Source of the DNA: Rhabdothermincola sp036846205
GTDB taxonomy: Bacteria > Actinomycetota > Acidimicrobiia > Acidimicrobiales > Acidimicrobilacustridaceae
Length of the DNA stretch: 6,352 bases
Direction of reading: 5' to 3'
Assembly: GCF_036846205.1 (NCBI RefSeq)
Contig: NZ_DAIUCK010000137.1
Location: forward strand, 1-6,352
Positions 1 to 6,329 of this stretch are shown piece by piece; the first letter of the stretch is position 1; every line of letters begins with the position of its first letter. The notes below the pieces were generated by a model. That model was not told the DNA's origin, made no database searches, and saw only the letters and a program-made list of their open reading frames with translations. Position numbers and translations under genes: made by a program.

Positions 1-1006
1 AGATCGAGGTGGGCTTGTCCGGGAGCAGGAACCGCGGGACCGCGGCTCCCACCCCGGCCGCGAAGTCCTGCCCCCCGCGGAACTCGAAGGTGGACGGCCA
101 GTCGCGGCGGGCCAGCACCAGCGCGTCGTACGACGTGGAGTTCGAGGCGACCGAGAACTGCCGGATGATGGTCTCGTTCTTGAGGTTCGGGCTCAGGTCG
201 CCGGTGGCGGCCGTGTCCCGGAGGAACCGCAGCCCCACGACGGTGACGACGCAGACGATGACCGCGACCGCGATGCCGCCCCAGATGCGCAACGCGGATG
301 CCCTGGACCCGCGAGGCGACGGCCGGAAGGCCACGAGCCCGGCGATCAGGCCGAACACGACGATGGCCAGGATCGACCGCTGACCCCACACGAACACGAA
401 GTAGCCGTCGAGCACCGCGCAGGCCACGCTGACAACCAGGCGTTGGCGCTGGCCGGCGGTGAATCGCCCCTGGTAGCGCCTGGCGACGTCGAGCGCGGAC
501 GCCACCGCCACCAGCGCCCCGATGCTCGGGAACACCCGCAGGATGTTCGTGCCGGTCAGCTCCCGGTCGTACTTGGAGGCCTGGATCACGCCGCTGAAGC
601 CGCCGTAGCGGGCCAGGAGCGCGAGCGTGATGACCGTCGAGATCGCCGTCAGCACGACGACCACCGAAAGGTACCGCGACCCTTTCGGGTGGCTCACGAT
701 GTCGGGGAACACCCATCGAGGCAGGCGCAGCCCGATCCGGCTCGACAGGGCCAGACCACCGATCACCCCGCCGAGGAACAGGCAGAGCAGCAGGTTGGTG
801 CGACCGGCGAGCATCGTGGCGTTCGCCCCGAAGAGGTAGTCGGGGTAGAGCGGATCGACCCCCAGCGCGACCACCACCGCACGGAACCCGTAGAACAGCA
901 GGAAGCTGACGCAGAAGATCGCCACGATGTCGAGGGGCCAGCGTGCCCACTGACGGTAGATCACCCAGAGCAACCCGAGCAGGAGCAGCGCGCTGAGCAC
1001 CGTCAT
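1..1006 (-). CDS. Wzy-like O-antigen/exopolysaccharide polymerase, C-terminus cut by window edge
   Basis: Translating the minus strand from the ATG at 1006 gives 335 open residues that run off the left edge, so the C-terminus is missing. I count about eight hydrophobic segments, near residues 3-18, 26-50, 68-88, 112-133, 154-172, 189-207, 210-227 and 240-261. A polar, probably extracytoplasmic loop follows. Two features match Wzy/O-antigen polymerases: an arginine after the sixth helix in GQRSIL (208-213), and the loop sequence YDALVLARRDWPS (293-305) leading to PRFLLPDKP (324-332), which resembles the family's P-R-x-x-x-P-D-K-P signature. Family members join lipid-linked repeat units on the outer face of the membrane. 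An AAGGGA ribosome site lies 9 nt before the ATG, and no other start codon lies between it and the in-frame upstream stop. It starts 57 nt after the kinase gene on the same strand, so co-transcription is likely. The substrate cannot be told. A different polytopic glycan enzyme is possible but less likely. Confidence 0.8.
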   Translation of the reverse strand, partial: MTVLSALLLLGLLWVIYRQWARWPLDIVAIFCVSFLLFYGFRAVVVALGVDPLYPDYLFGANATMLAGRTNLLLCLFLGGVIGGLALSSRIGLRLPRWVFPDIVSHPKGSRYLSVVVVLTAISTVITLALLARYGGFSGVIQASKYDRELTGTNILRVFPSIGALVAVASALDVARRYQGRFTAGQRQRLVVSVACAVLDGYFVFVWGQRSILAIVVFGLIAGLVAFRPSPRGSRASALRIWGGIAVAVIVCVVTVVGLRFLRDTAATGDLSPNLKNETIIRQFSVASNSTSYDALVLARRDWPSTFEFRGGQDFAAGVGAAVPRFLLPDKPTSI

Positions 1007-1015
1007 CGCCCGCGG

Positions 1016-1021
1016 TCCCTT
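1016..1021 (-). promoter_or_regulatory. Ribosome binding site of the polymerase gene
   Basis: AAGGGA on the minus strand lies 9 nt upstream of the ATG at 1006. It fixes that start, because the 57-nt gap after the kinase stop contains no other in-frame ATG, GTG or TTG. Confidence 0.6.
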
Positions 1022-1063
1022 CGCGCCGGTCTGATCCCCCGAGGCGACATCGTGGACGCTTCG

Positions 1064-2740
1064 TCAAGTGCTCACCGGGCTGGCGTCGCGCACGGGCAGG
1101 TCGTCCGCCCCGGTCGATCCACTGGCCTCGGGCACGGGTCGGGATTGGCGCGGGGGGGCCGTGGATGTGCGAGTGCCGTACCCGTAGCCGTACTCGCCGT
1201 AGCGGCTGGCGCCCTCCGTACGGTTGAGGATCGCACCCACGACCTTGCCGTTGACCGTCTGCAGGCGATCGACCGTCTGTTCGAAGGCCCCACGACGAGT
1301 CGCTCCGACGGCCGCGACGATCGCCATGCCGTCGGTGAGGTGAGCCAGGGCCAGCGTGTCACCCACGGGCAACACGGGCGGGGAATCGATGAGGATGAAG
1401 TCCGCGCCGGTGGCCGTGAGCGAGGCCATCAGCTCAGCCATCCGGCTCGACGAGAGCAGCTCGTGCGGGTTGCCCGGCATCGGCCCGGCCGGCAGGAGGT
1501 AGAAGGACCGCCCGGTGCTCGAGGTGATCGGTCGGAAGCACTCGGCGAGCGGCGCATCACCGAGCAGCACCGAGGTGAGGCCGCGCTCGCTCTCGTCCAG
1601 CCCGAAGATCTCGCCCAGCACCGGGGCCCGGAGGTCCGCCGAAACCAGGACGACTTTCATGCCCATGTCGGCGAGCGCGACGGCCAGGTTCGCGGCGATC
1701 GTCGACTTGCCCTCACCGCGCTCGGCACTCGTGATCGCGAGGACGTGGTGATCCTGACCGACAGCGGAGAAGCGCACGCTGGTCGCCAGCGTGCGGAACG
1801 CCTCGGCCGTCGGTGAGGTCGGGTCCACGACCCTGCGGGGAGCCGGGCGCGAACGACCGAACCGCCGGCGGGAACCGATCTCGGGGATGGAGCCGATGAC
1901 GGGCACGCCCAGCATCTCGGGCTGGGTGGTCGCGGAGACCCGATCGTCGAAGCGGTCGCGAAGCAGCGCCGCACCGGAGCCCACGAGCAGACCCAGCAGC
2001 GTCCAGATCACCACGTTGCGCCCGGTGGTCGGCGAGAACGGCGCCGAGGGGAGCTCGGCGGACTGCACGATGGTGACGCTGCCCGTGCGGGTGGCGGCTT
2101 GGACCTCGAGATCGCCGGCCTGCCGCTGGATCTCGGCCTGCTGCACGATCAACGAGTCGCGTTCGGCCTGCAGGCGCTGGGCCTCGAGCGCGCCAGGCCC
2201 CGCCGCGAGCTCGACGTTCAGCTGGGAGATGCGGGACTGCAGCTCATCAGCACTGGCCCGCAGGCGCTCCGCCCGGTCGGAGAACACCGCCGCCACGTCG
2301 TCACGGCGCTTCTGCACGTACAGCTCGGCGTAGGCATTGGCCGCTGCCTGCGCCACCTCCGGTGAACGGCTGGCGACCCTGATGGCGATCACGTCGCTGT
2401 TGCCCACCGCGGAGATCGACACGCCGTCGATCTCGCTCGCCGAAGCACCCAGCCGCTCGGCCACCGCGTCCTGCAGCTCCCTCGACTTGAGGATCAGCAC
2501 CTGGGTCTGCACTTCACGCTCGCGGTCCACCCGGTTCGCCGCGGCCGACGACACGGCCTCCGCACCCGGATCGACGATGCGAACCTGGGCGGTGGCGGCG
2601 TACAGGGTCGGCGAGAGGAAGGAGGTGGCGAGCCCGATCACAACCGCGACCAGGGTGATGACGACCACGAGCACCATGCGCCGGCGGAGCGCTCCCGCGA
2701 CCTGCCGCACATCGAACTCGGAGGATTCGTCCGTGGTCAC
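1064..2740 (-). CDS. Wzc-like chain-length regulator fused to BY-type tyrosine autokinase (558 aa)
   Basis: This is a polysaccharide co-polymerase fused to a bacterial tyrosine kinase, which controls the chain length and export of capsule or exopolysaccharide. Residues 1-21 are cytoplasmic and TM1 is about 22-42. The Wzz-type extracytoplasmic part spans about 43-240 with a heptad-like coiled coil near 150-215. A proline motif (P231, P234, P237) precedes TM2 (about 243-260). The kinase carries Walker A at 338-347 (SAERGEGKST, K345), Walker A' at 363-371 (VVLVSADLR, D369) and Walker B at 448-453 (FILIDS, D452). A short tyrosine cluster (Y514, Y517, Y519, Y521) is the likely autophosphorylation site. 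Unusually, about 37 Pro/Ser-rich residues follow the cluster. Walker A' has Ser where many relatives have a first Asp, and A319 sits where the ExxRxxR oligomerisation motif usually has its last Arg. The start is GTG at 2740, since an in-frame TGA lies two codons upstream. The polymerase gene follows directly. The family call is firm; the exact polymer is unknown. Confidence 0.93.
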   Translation of the reverse strand: MTTDESSEFDVRQVAGALRRRMVLVVVITLVAVVIGLATSFLSPTLYAATAQVRIVDPGAEAVSSAAANRVDREREVQTQVLILKSRELQDAVAERLGASASEIDGVSISAVGNSDVIAIRVASRSPEVAQAAANAYAELYVQKRRDDVAAVFSDRAERLRASADELQSRISQLNVELAAGPGALEAQRLQAERDSLIVQQAEIQRQAGDLEVQAATRTGSVTIVQSAELPSAPFSPTTGRNVVIWTLLGLLVGSGAALLRDRFDDRVSATTQPEMLGVPVIGSIPEIGSRRRFGRSRPAPRRVVDPTSPTAEAFRTLATSVRFSAVGQDHHVLAITSAERGEGKSTIAANLAVALADMGMKVVLVSADLRAPVLGEIFGLDESERGLTSVLLGDAPLAECFRPITSSTGRSFYLLPAGPMPGNPHELLSSSRMAELMASLTATGADFILIDSPPVLPVGDTLALAHLTDGMAIVAAVGATRRGAFEQTVDRLQTVNGKVVGAILNRTEGASRYGEYGYGYGTRTSTAPPRQSRPVPEASGSTGADDLPVRDASPVST

Positions 2741-2782
2741 GCATCACCATCCCGGTGGTCGGGTCGAGGGGCGAACCGAACG

Positions 2783-2788
2783 ATGGTA
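2783..2788 (-). promoter_or_regulatory. Possible -10 element for the kinase/polymerase operon
   Basis: The 113-bp gap between the murF stop and the kinase GTG (2741-2853) contains TACCAT on the minus strand. It matches the actinobacterial -10 pattern TAnnnT and lies about 42 nt before the start codon. No convincing -35 hexamer sits at normal spacing, so this is tentative. Read-through from murF could also supply transcription. Confidence 0.25.
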
Positions 2789-2853
2789 CCGACCACCGAC
2801 CTCGCATGGCACGACCCCTACCGGGCACGATCCGCCCGGATCCCGGGGACCGT

Positions 2854-4179
2854 TCAGGCGCCGTGGAGCAGATGGGCGAGGCGTTCCAGCCCCGCCACCC
2901 GGCTGCCCTTGATCAGCACGGCGTCGCCCTCGCCGAGTGGGCCCAGCGCCTCAAGCGCCGCGTCGGTATCGGGCACCGAGGCCACGCCGTAGTCGTCGGT
3001 CCCCACCGCCAGCACCTCGATACCGAGTGCGGCCGCCAGCTCGGCCACCCGCCGGTGGGCGGCCTCGTGGTGGTCACCGAGCTCGGCCATCGGCCCGAGC
3101 ACCGCGATGCGCCGGTCGGCGTCGAGGCGGGCCAGCGCGTGCAGCGCGGCCTCCATCGAAGCCGGCCCGGCGTTGTAGGCGTCGTTCAGCACCTGCAGAC
3201 CGCCCGGGGCCCGCCGAAGGTCCATCCGCCACGGCGATCCCTCCGCGTGGCCCAGGCCCTCGGCCACCGCGGCCAGGTCGACCCCGCAGACCAGGCCCAC
3301 CGCCGCCGCGGCCAGCGCGTTGTGCACGTTGTGCGCGCCGCGCACCGCGAGCACCACCTCGGTGCTCCCCCACGGTGAGCGCAGTTCGAAGCGGGTACGC
3401 AGATCGCCGTCGACCTCGACGGCGATGGCGTGCACCTCTCCCCTCTTGCCGATGGTCACCACCCGGGCGCTGGTGCGCGTCGCCATCTCCGCGACGAACG
3501 GGTTGTCCGCGTTGAGCACCGCCACCCCGTCGTCGGGCAGCGACTCGATCAGCTCACCCTTCGCCGCGGCCACCGATTCGAGGTCACCGAACATCTCCGT
3601 GTGGACCAGCTCGACGGTCGTGACCACCCCGACGGTGGGACACGCCACCTGGCAGAGCTCCGCGATGTGCCCGTGACCGCGGGCCCCCATCTCCACCACG
3701 GTGGCCTCGGTGTCGTCGGGTGCGTTGACCAGCGTGAGCGGCACGCCCAACTCGTTGTTGAAGCTGCGGAGGCTGGCATGGGTGCGGAAGCGATGCCCGA
3801 GCACCGCGGTGAGCAGATCCTTGGTGGTGGTCTTGCCGACCGAACCGGTGATGCCCACCACCGGCCCCGCCAGCCGCGACCGGGCCAGCCCGCCCAGGGT
3901 GCTCAGCGCGGCGGCGGTGTCGTCCACCACCACCGCCGGCACTTCGGTCGTCGGCACGGCTTCCGTCGCTCGGCTCGTCAGGTAGGCCGCCGCACCGCGC
4001 TCGACCGCGGCCGCGATGAAGTCGTGGCCGTCGCGCCCGCCGATGATCGGCACGAAGAGCTCGCCGCCGACCATCTCGCGGCTGTCGATCGCCGCACCGT
4101 CGACGGTGGCCTCGTCACCGGCGGCACCGACCACCGTGCCGGACACCGCGGCCGCCACCTCTGACACGAGGAACCTCAC
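2854..4179 (-). CDS. murF: UDP-N-acetylmuramoyl-tripeptide--D-alanyl-D-alanine ligase MurF
   Basis: MurF is the last cytoplasmic amino-acid ligase of peptidoglycan precursor synthesis. It uses ATP to join D-Ala-D-Ala to the UDP-MurNAc tripeptide. At 441 aa it has the usual family length and all three domains. The N-terminal substrate domain has DSR (32-34). The central ATPase domain has the P-loop TGSVGKTTTK (111-120), NNELGVPLTL (141-150), EMGA (163-166) and K207 in AAKGEL, the likely carbamylated lysine. HNVHNALAAAAVG (283-295) leads to the C-terminal domain with PWRMD (316-320), NDAYNAGPASM (332-342), LGPMAELGDH (361-370) and LIKGSR (422-427). The family consensus is usually DAYNANP, so Gly338 in place of Asn is unusual. 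The GTG start at 4179 has no Shine-Dalgarno sequence, but a -10-like TATCGT ends 8 nt before it, suggesting a leaderless message. ddl, which makes its dipeptide substrate, is divergently arranged 97 bp away. The usual dcw neighbours (murE, mraY, murD) are not adjacent. Confidence 0.96.
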   Translation of the reverse strand: MRFLVSEVAAAVSGTVVGAAGDEATVDGAAIDSREMVGGELFVPIIGGRDGHDFIAAAVERGAAAYLTSRATEAVPTTEVPAVVVDDTAAALSTLGGLARSRLAGPVVGITGSVGKTTTKDLLTAVLGHRFRTHASLRSFNNELGVPLTLVNAPDDTEATVVEMGARGHGHIAELCQVACPTVGVVTTVELVHTEMFGDLESVAAAKGELIESLPDDGVAVLNADNPFVAEMATRTSARVVTIGKRGEVHAIAVEVDGDLRTRFELRSPWGSTEVVLAVRGAHNVHNALAAAAVGLVCGVDLAAVAEGLGHAEGSPWRMDLRRAPGGLQVLNDAYNAGPASMEAALHALARLDADRRIAVLGPMAELGDHHEAAHRRVAELAAALGIEVLAVGTDDYGVASVPDTDAALEALGPLGEGDAVLIKGSRVAGLERLAHLLHGA

Positions 4180-4187
4180 GGGCCCGC

Positions 4188-4193
4188 ACGATA
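4188..4193 (-). promoter_or_regulatory. Putative -10 of a leaderless murF promoter
   Basis: TATCGT on the minus strand fits TAnnnT and ends 8 nt before the murF GTG at 4179. That spacing would place the transcription start at or next to the start codon. The 8 nt between them (gcgggccc) hold no Shine-Dalgarno sequence. A recognisable -35 was not found, and start-site mapping data are not available here. Confidence 0.5.
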
Positions 4194-4263
4194 CTGGTGG
4201 GACTCGGCCACCCGAGGGGCACGCACCGCGCGCCCGTCAGCGGTCGCAGCGGCCGGCGCAGGC

Positions 4264-4269
4264 TACGGT
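4264..4269 (+). promoter_or_regulatory. Putative -10 of a leaderless ddl promoter
   Basis: TACGGT fits TAnnnT and ends 7 nt before the ddl ATG at 4277, leaving ccgggcc and no Shine-Dalgarno sequence. The geometry mirrors the murF side of the same 97-bp gap, so both genes may be transcribed from their first base. No clear -35 hexamer is seen. Confidence 0.5.
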
Positions 4270-4276
4270 CCGGGCC

Positions 4277-5344
4277 ATGGAGCGCATCCGGCTGATCGTG
4301 CTGTTCGGGGGCCAGTCCGCCGAGCACGAGATCTCGTTGGTCACCGCTCGCCACGTCCTCGCCGCGACCGATCTCGAGCGTTACGACGTCCAACCGGTGG
4401 CCATCACGACGACCGGCCGGTGGGTGCTGGCCGAGGAGACCGCTCGGGCGCTGGCCGCCGGTCCCGATGCGCTGCCCGAGGAGCTGCCCACCTCGGGCCC
4501 CGAGGTGAGCCCCTTCGCGGTGCTCGAGCCGGTGGCGGACGAGCAGGTGGTGGTGCTGCCCCTGCTGCACGGACCGCTGGGTGAGGACGGCACGGTCCAG
4601 GGACTGCTGGAGCTCGCCGGTGTCCCCTACGCCGGCTGTGGCGTGCTCGCCAGCGCGCTGGCCATGGACAAGGCCAAGGCCAAGGAGGTCTTCTCGGCCA
4701 ACGGGCTGCCACAAGCCCGCTTCCGGGCCGTCCACGAGCGGGCCGTCGGCGACGAGCTGGTCGAGGAACTGGTCGACCAGCTCGGCCTGCCGGTGTTCGT
4801 GAAGCCCGCGAACATGGGGTCGTCGGTCGGTGTCTCGAAGGCGAAGGACACCCTCTCGCTCGGTCAAGCCTTGGCGCGGGCCGCGCGCTACGACGAGTGG
4901 CTGGTGGTCGAGGAAGCCATCGACGGGCGGGAACTGGAGTGCGCGGTGCTCGGCAACCTCGACCCCCGCGCATCGGTCGTCGGGGAGATCGTGCCCGGCG
5001 CGGAGTTCTACGACTACGAGGACAAGTACCTCGACGGTGCCGCGCGGACGGTCGTCCCGGCCGATCTCCCCGAGCCGGTGTCCGGGGAGGCACGGGAGCT
5101 GGCCCTGCGGGCGTTCACCGCCCTGCGCTGCGAGGGCATGGCCCGGGTCGACTTCTTCTACGAAGAGTCGGGCCGCGGCCTGCTGGTCAACGAGGTCAAC
5201 ACCATCCCGGGATTCACCCCCATCTCGATGTACCCGAAGCTGTGGGAGGCATCAGGGCTGGCCTACGGAGCGCTCATCGACGAGCTGATCGGTCTCGCGC
5301 TCGAACGGTACGCTCGCAGGGCCGCCAAGCGGCGCACGTCCTGA
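4277..5344 (+). CDS. ddl: D-alanine--D-alanine ligase
   Basis: Ddl is a cytoplasmic ATP-grasp enzyme that joins two D-alanines into the dipeptide used by MurF. The 355-aa protein has LFGGQSAEHEISL (9-21, with E17 in the first D-Ala site), PLLHGPLGEDGTVQGLLE (95-112), SALAMDK (126-132), the ATP-binding FVKPANMGSSVGVSK (174-188), and EEAIDGRELECAVLGN (212-227). The metal-binding end has D292, E306 and N308 in VNEVNTIPGFTPISMYP (304-320). The omega-loop sequence YDYEDKY (245-251) is the D-Ala-D-Ala form rather than the VanA/VanB D-Ala-D-Lac form, so ordinary glycopeptide-sensitive precursors are expected by inference. I chose the ATG at 4277 because homology begins there and a -10-like TACGGT lies just upstream. 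The reading frame stays open upstream to 4016, but that stretch lies opposite murF and looks non-coding. The TGA stop is also the first three bases of a tandem repeat array. Confidence 0.96.
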   Translation: MERIRLIVLFGGQSAEHEISLVTARHVLAATDLERYDVQPVAITTTGRWVLAEETARALAAGPDALPEELPTSGPEVSPFAVLEPVADEQVVVLPLLHGPLGEDGTVQGLLELAGVPYAGCGVLASALAMDKAKAKEVFSANGLPQARFRAVHERAVGDELVEELVDQLGLPVFVKPANMGSSVGVSKAKDTLSLGQALARAARYDEWLVVEEAIDGRELECAVLGNLDPRASVVGEIVPGAEFYDYEDKYLDGAARTVVPADLPEPVSGEARELALRAFTALRCEGMARVDFFYEESGRGLLVNEVNTIPGFTPISMYPKLWEASGLAYGALIDELIGLALERYARRAAKRRTS

Positions 5345-5440
5345 TCGAACCCTGATCCAACCCTGATCCAACCCTGATCCAACCCTGATCCAACCCTGAT
5401 CGAACTCTGATCGAACTCTGATCGAACTCTGATCGAGCGT
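5342..5440 (+). repeat. 11-bp direct tandem array, 8 units plus a degenerate ninth, overlapping the ddl stop codon
   Basis: Units start at 5342, 5353, 5364, 5375, 5386, 5397, 5408, 5419 and 5430. Unit 1 is TGATCGAACCC, units 2-5 are TGATCCAACCC, units 6-8 are TGATCGAACTC and the last is TGATCGAGCGT. The first unit begins with the ddl TGA. Units fall into two homogeneous blocks, which suggests growth by local duplication or slippage. The array is richer in A/T than the genes around it. Because 11 is not a multiple of 3, each forward frame meets a TGA every 33 bp. On the reverse strand all three frames are open and encode the same 11-residue cycle (GLDQGWIRVGS). GATC recurs every 11 bp, about one helical turn. 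The function is unknown: it may be a neutral minisatellite, a phased protein-binding array or part of a mRNA 3' end. Confidence 0.95.
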
Positions 5441-5489
5441 CACGATCCCGGCCGCGAGGCCCCCGACCCCAGGAGAGCCGAGAGCCACC
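5441..5489 (+). other. Spacer between the repeat array and the SMP-30 gene
   Basis: This 49-bp GC-rich spacer shows no TAnnnT box or hairpin that I would support. Its only recognisable element is an AGGAGAG ribosome site at 5471-5477. With no promoter visible, the next gene may be read through from ddl across the array, or from an unrecognised promoter. Confidence 0.4.
5471..5477 (+). promoter_or_regulatory. Ribosome binding site supporting the TTG start of the SMP-30 gene
   Basis: AGGAGAG ends 12 nt before the TTG at 5490, a somewhat long spacing. A second weaker purine run, GAGAG, lies closer at 5480-5484. No ATG or GTG in frame is better placed, and the nearest downstream in-frame ATG (residue 29) would remove the conserved N-terminal metal ligand E15. 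Confidence 0.5.
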
Positions 5490-6329
5490 TTGTCCGAGTT
5501 CACCACGTTGCTCGACCACCTCGTCTTCCCCGAGTGCCCCCGCTGGCACGACGGGCGCCTGTGGTTCTCCGACATGCACGACCGCAAGGTGTGGGCCATG
5601 ACCGAGCAGGGCCAGACCGAGCTGGTCTGCGAGGTGCCCGGCCAACCCGCCGGCCTGGGGTGGTGGCCCGACGGCACGATGCTCGTGGTGTCGATGACCG
5701 ACCGCCGGCTCCTGCGCCTCGACGCCGACGGCCTGCACGAGGTCGCCGACCTCAGCCCGTTCGCCACCTTCCACTGCAACGACATGGTCGTCCACCCCGC
5801 CGGCCACGCGTACGTCGGCAACTTCGGCTTCGACCTCGACGCCGGGGAGGAGTTCACGGGCGCCAACATGGTCTGCGTCACCCCTGACGGCGACGCCTGG
5901 GTGGTCATCGAAGAGCTGCTGTTCCCGAACGGCTCGGTGGTCACCGCCGATGGCCGCACGCTGATCGTGGCGGAGTCGTTCGGCCAGCGCCTGTCGGCCT
6001 ACGACATCTGCCCCGACGGCTCACTGGCCAACAGCCGGATCTGGGCGGACCTGCGCCCGAACGTGCCGGATGGCATCTGCATCGACGCTGAAGGGGCGAT
6101 CTGGGTGGCGGACCCCGTGAACAGAGGGGTCATGCGGGTCGTGGAGGGCACCGGCGCGGTCGACTGGCGATCGACGGGCGACCGGGGCGCCTACGCCTGC
6201 GTCCTCGGCGGGTCGGACGGGCGCACGCTCTACGTGTGCACGGCCGAGTCGTCGAACCCCGCCCGCACCTCCGAGCTGCGCTCCGGCCACATCGAGGCCA
6301 CCCGGGTCGACGTGCCCGGCCTGACCTGA
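5490..6329 (+). CDS. SMP-30/gluconolactonase/LRE family protein (probable metal-dependent lactonase)
   Basis: This 279-aa soluble protein has no signal peptide or membrane segment and is predicted to be a six-bladed beta-propeller. Repeated strand motifs support this: GRLWFSD (22-28), GTMLVVS (62-68), GHAYVGNFGFD (105-115), GRTLIVAES (155-163), GAIWVAD (202-208) and GRTLYVC (244-250). The usual divalent-metal ligands of the family are present: E15 in PECPRW, N147 in FPNGS and D194 in PDGICID. N97-D98 in HCNDMVV matches the substrate-side Asn region. Family members hydrolyse sugar lactones or other esters, and the exact substrate cannot be read from sequence. The length is normal for the family and the gene is complete, ending with TGA at 6327-6329. 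It starts with TTG behind an AGGAGAG site. It lies 145 bp after ddl on the same strand, across the tandem array, and nothing here links it to cell-wall synthesis. Confidence 0.9.
   Translation: MSEFTTLLDHLVFPECPRWHDGRLWFSDMHDRKVWAMTEQGQTELVCEVPGQPAGLGWWPDGTMLVVSMTDRRLLRLDADGLHEVADLSPFATFHCNDMVVHPAGHAYVGNFGFDLDAGEEFTGANMVCVTPDGDAWVVIEELLFPNGSVVTADGRTLIVAESFGQRLSAYDICPDGSLANSRIWADLRPNVPDGICIDAEGAIWVADPVNRGVMRVVEGTGAVDWRSTGDRGAYACVLGGSDGRTLYVCTAESSNPARTSELRSGHIEATRVDVPGLT

Noticed and set aside
1003..1050. A 15-codon minus-strand mini-ORF whose TGA overlaps the polymerase ATG (ATGA).
   Set aside because: It has no ribosome site of its own and is very short. The AAGGGA that serves the polymerase lies inside it, so the overlap is probably chance.
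443..1816. A 457-codon open frame on the plus strand.
   Set aside because: It lies opposite the polymerase and kinase genes, is rich in Arg, His, Gln and Glu with no recognisable domain, and fits a shadow frame caused by high GC content.
2835..2847. A small inverted repeat (CCCGG, 3-nt loop, CCGGG) just after the murF stop, considered as a terminator.
   Set aside because: The stem is only 5 bp with no following T-run, which is common by chance in such GC-rich DNA.
3430..4164. A 244-codon plus-strand frame opposite murF.
   Set aside because: It is fully antisense to a confident murF and has shadow-like composition with no family match.
4016..4276. An 87-codon upstream extension of the ddl frame.
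   Set aside because: It overlaps the 5' part of murF on the other strand, its residues do not resemble Ddl, and homology starts at the ATG at 4277.
4115..4867. A 250-codon minus-strand frame opposite ddl.
   Set aside because: It is antisense to conserved Ddl motifs and its translation has no recognisable domain.
5342..5440. The tandem array considered as a CRISPR array, plasmid iterons or DnaA boxes.
   Set aside because: There are no spacers between units, the unit is too short for typical iterons, it does not resemble the DnaA box TTATCCACA, and no cas or rep gene is near.
5252..5959. A 235-codon minus-strand frame containing an 11-residue repeat peptide.
   Set aside because: It is antisense to the SMP-30 gene and the end of ddl. 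The repeat peptide is a by-product of the 11-bp array, whose reverse frames contain no stops.
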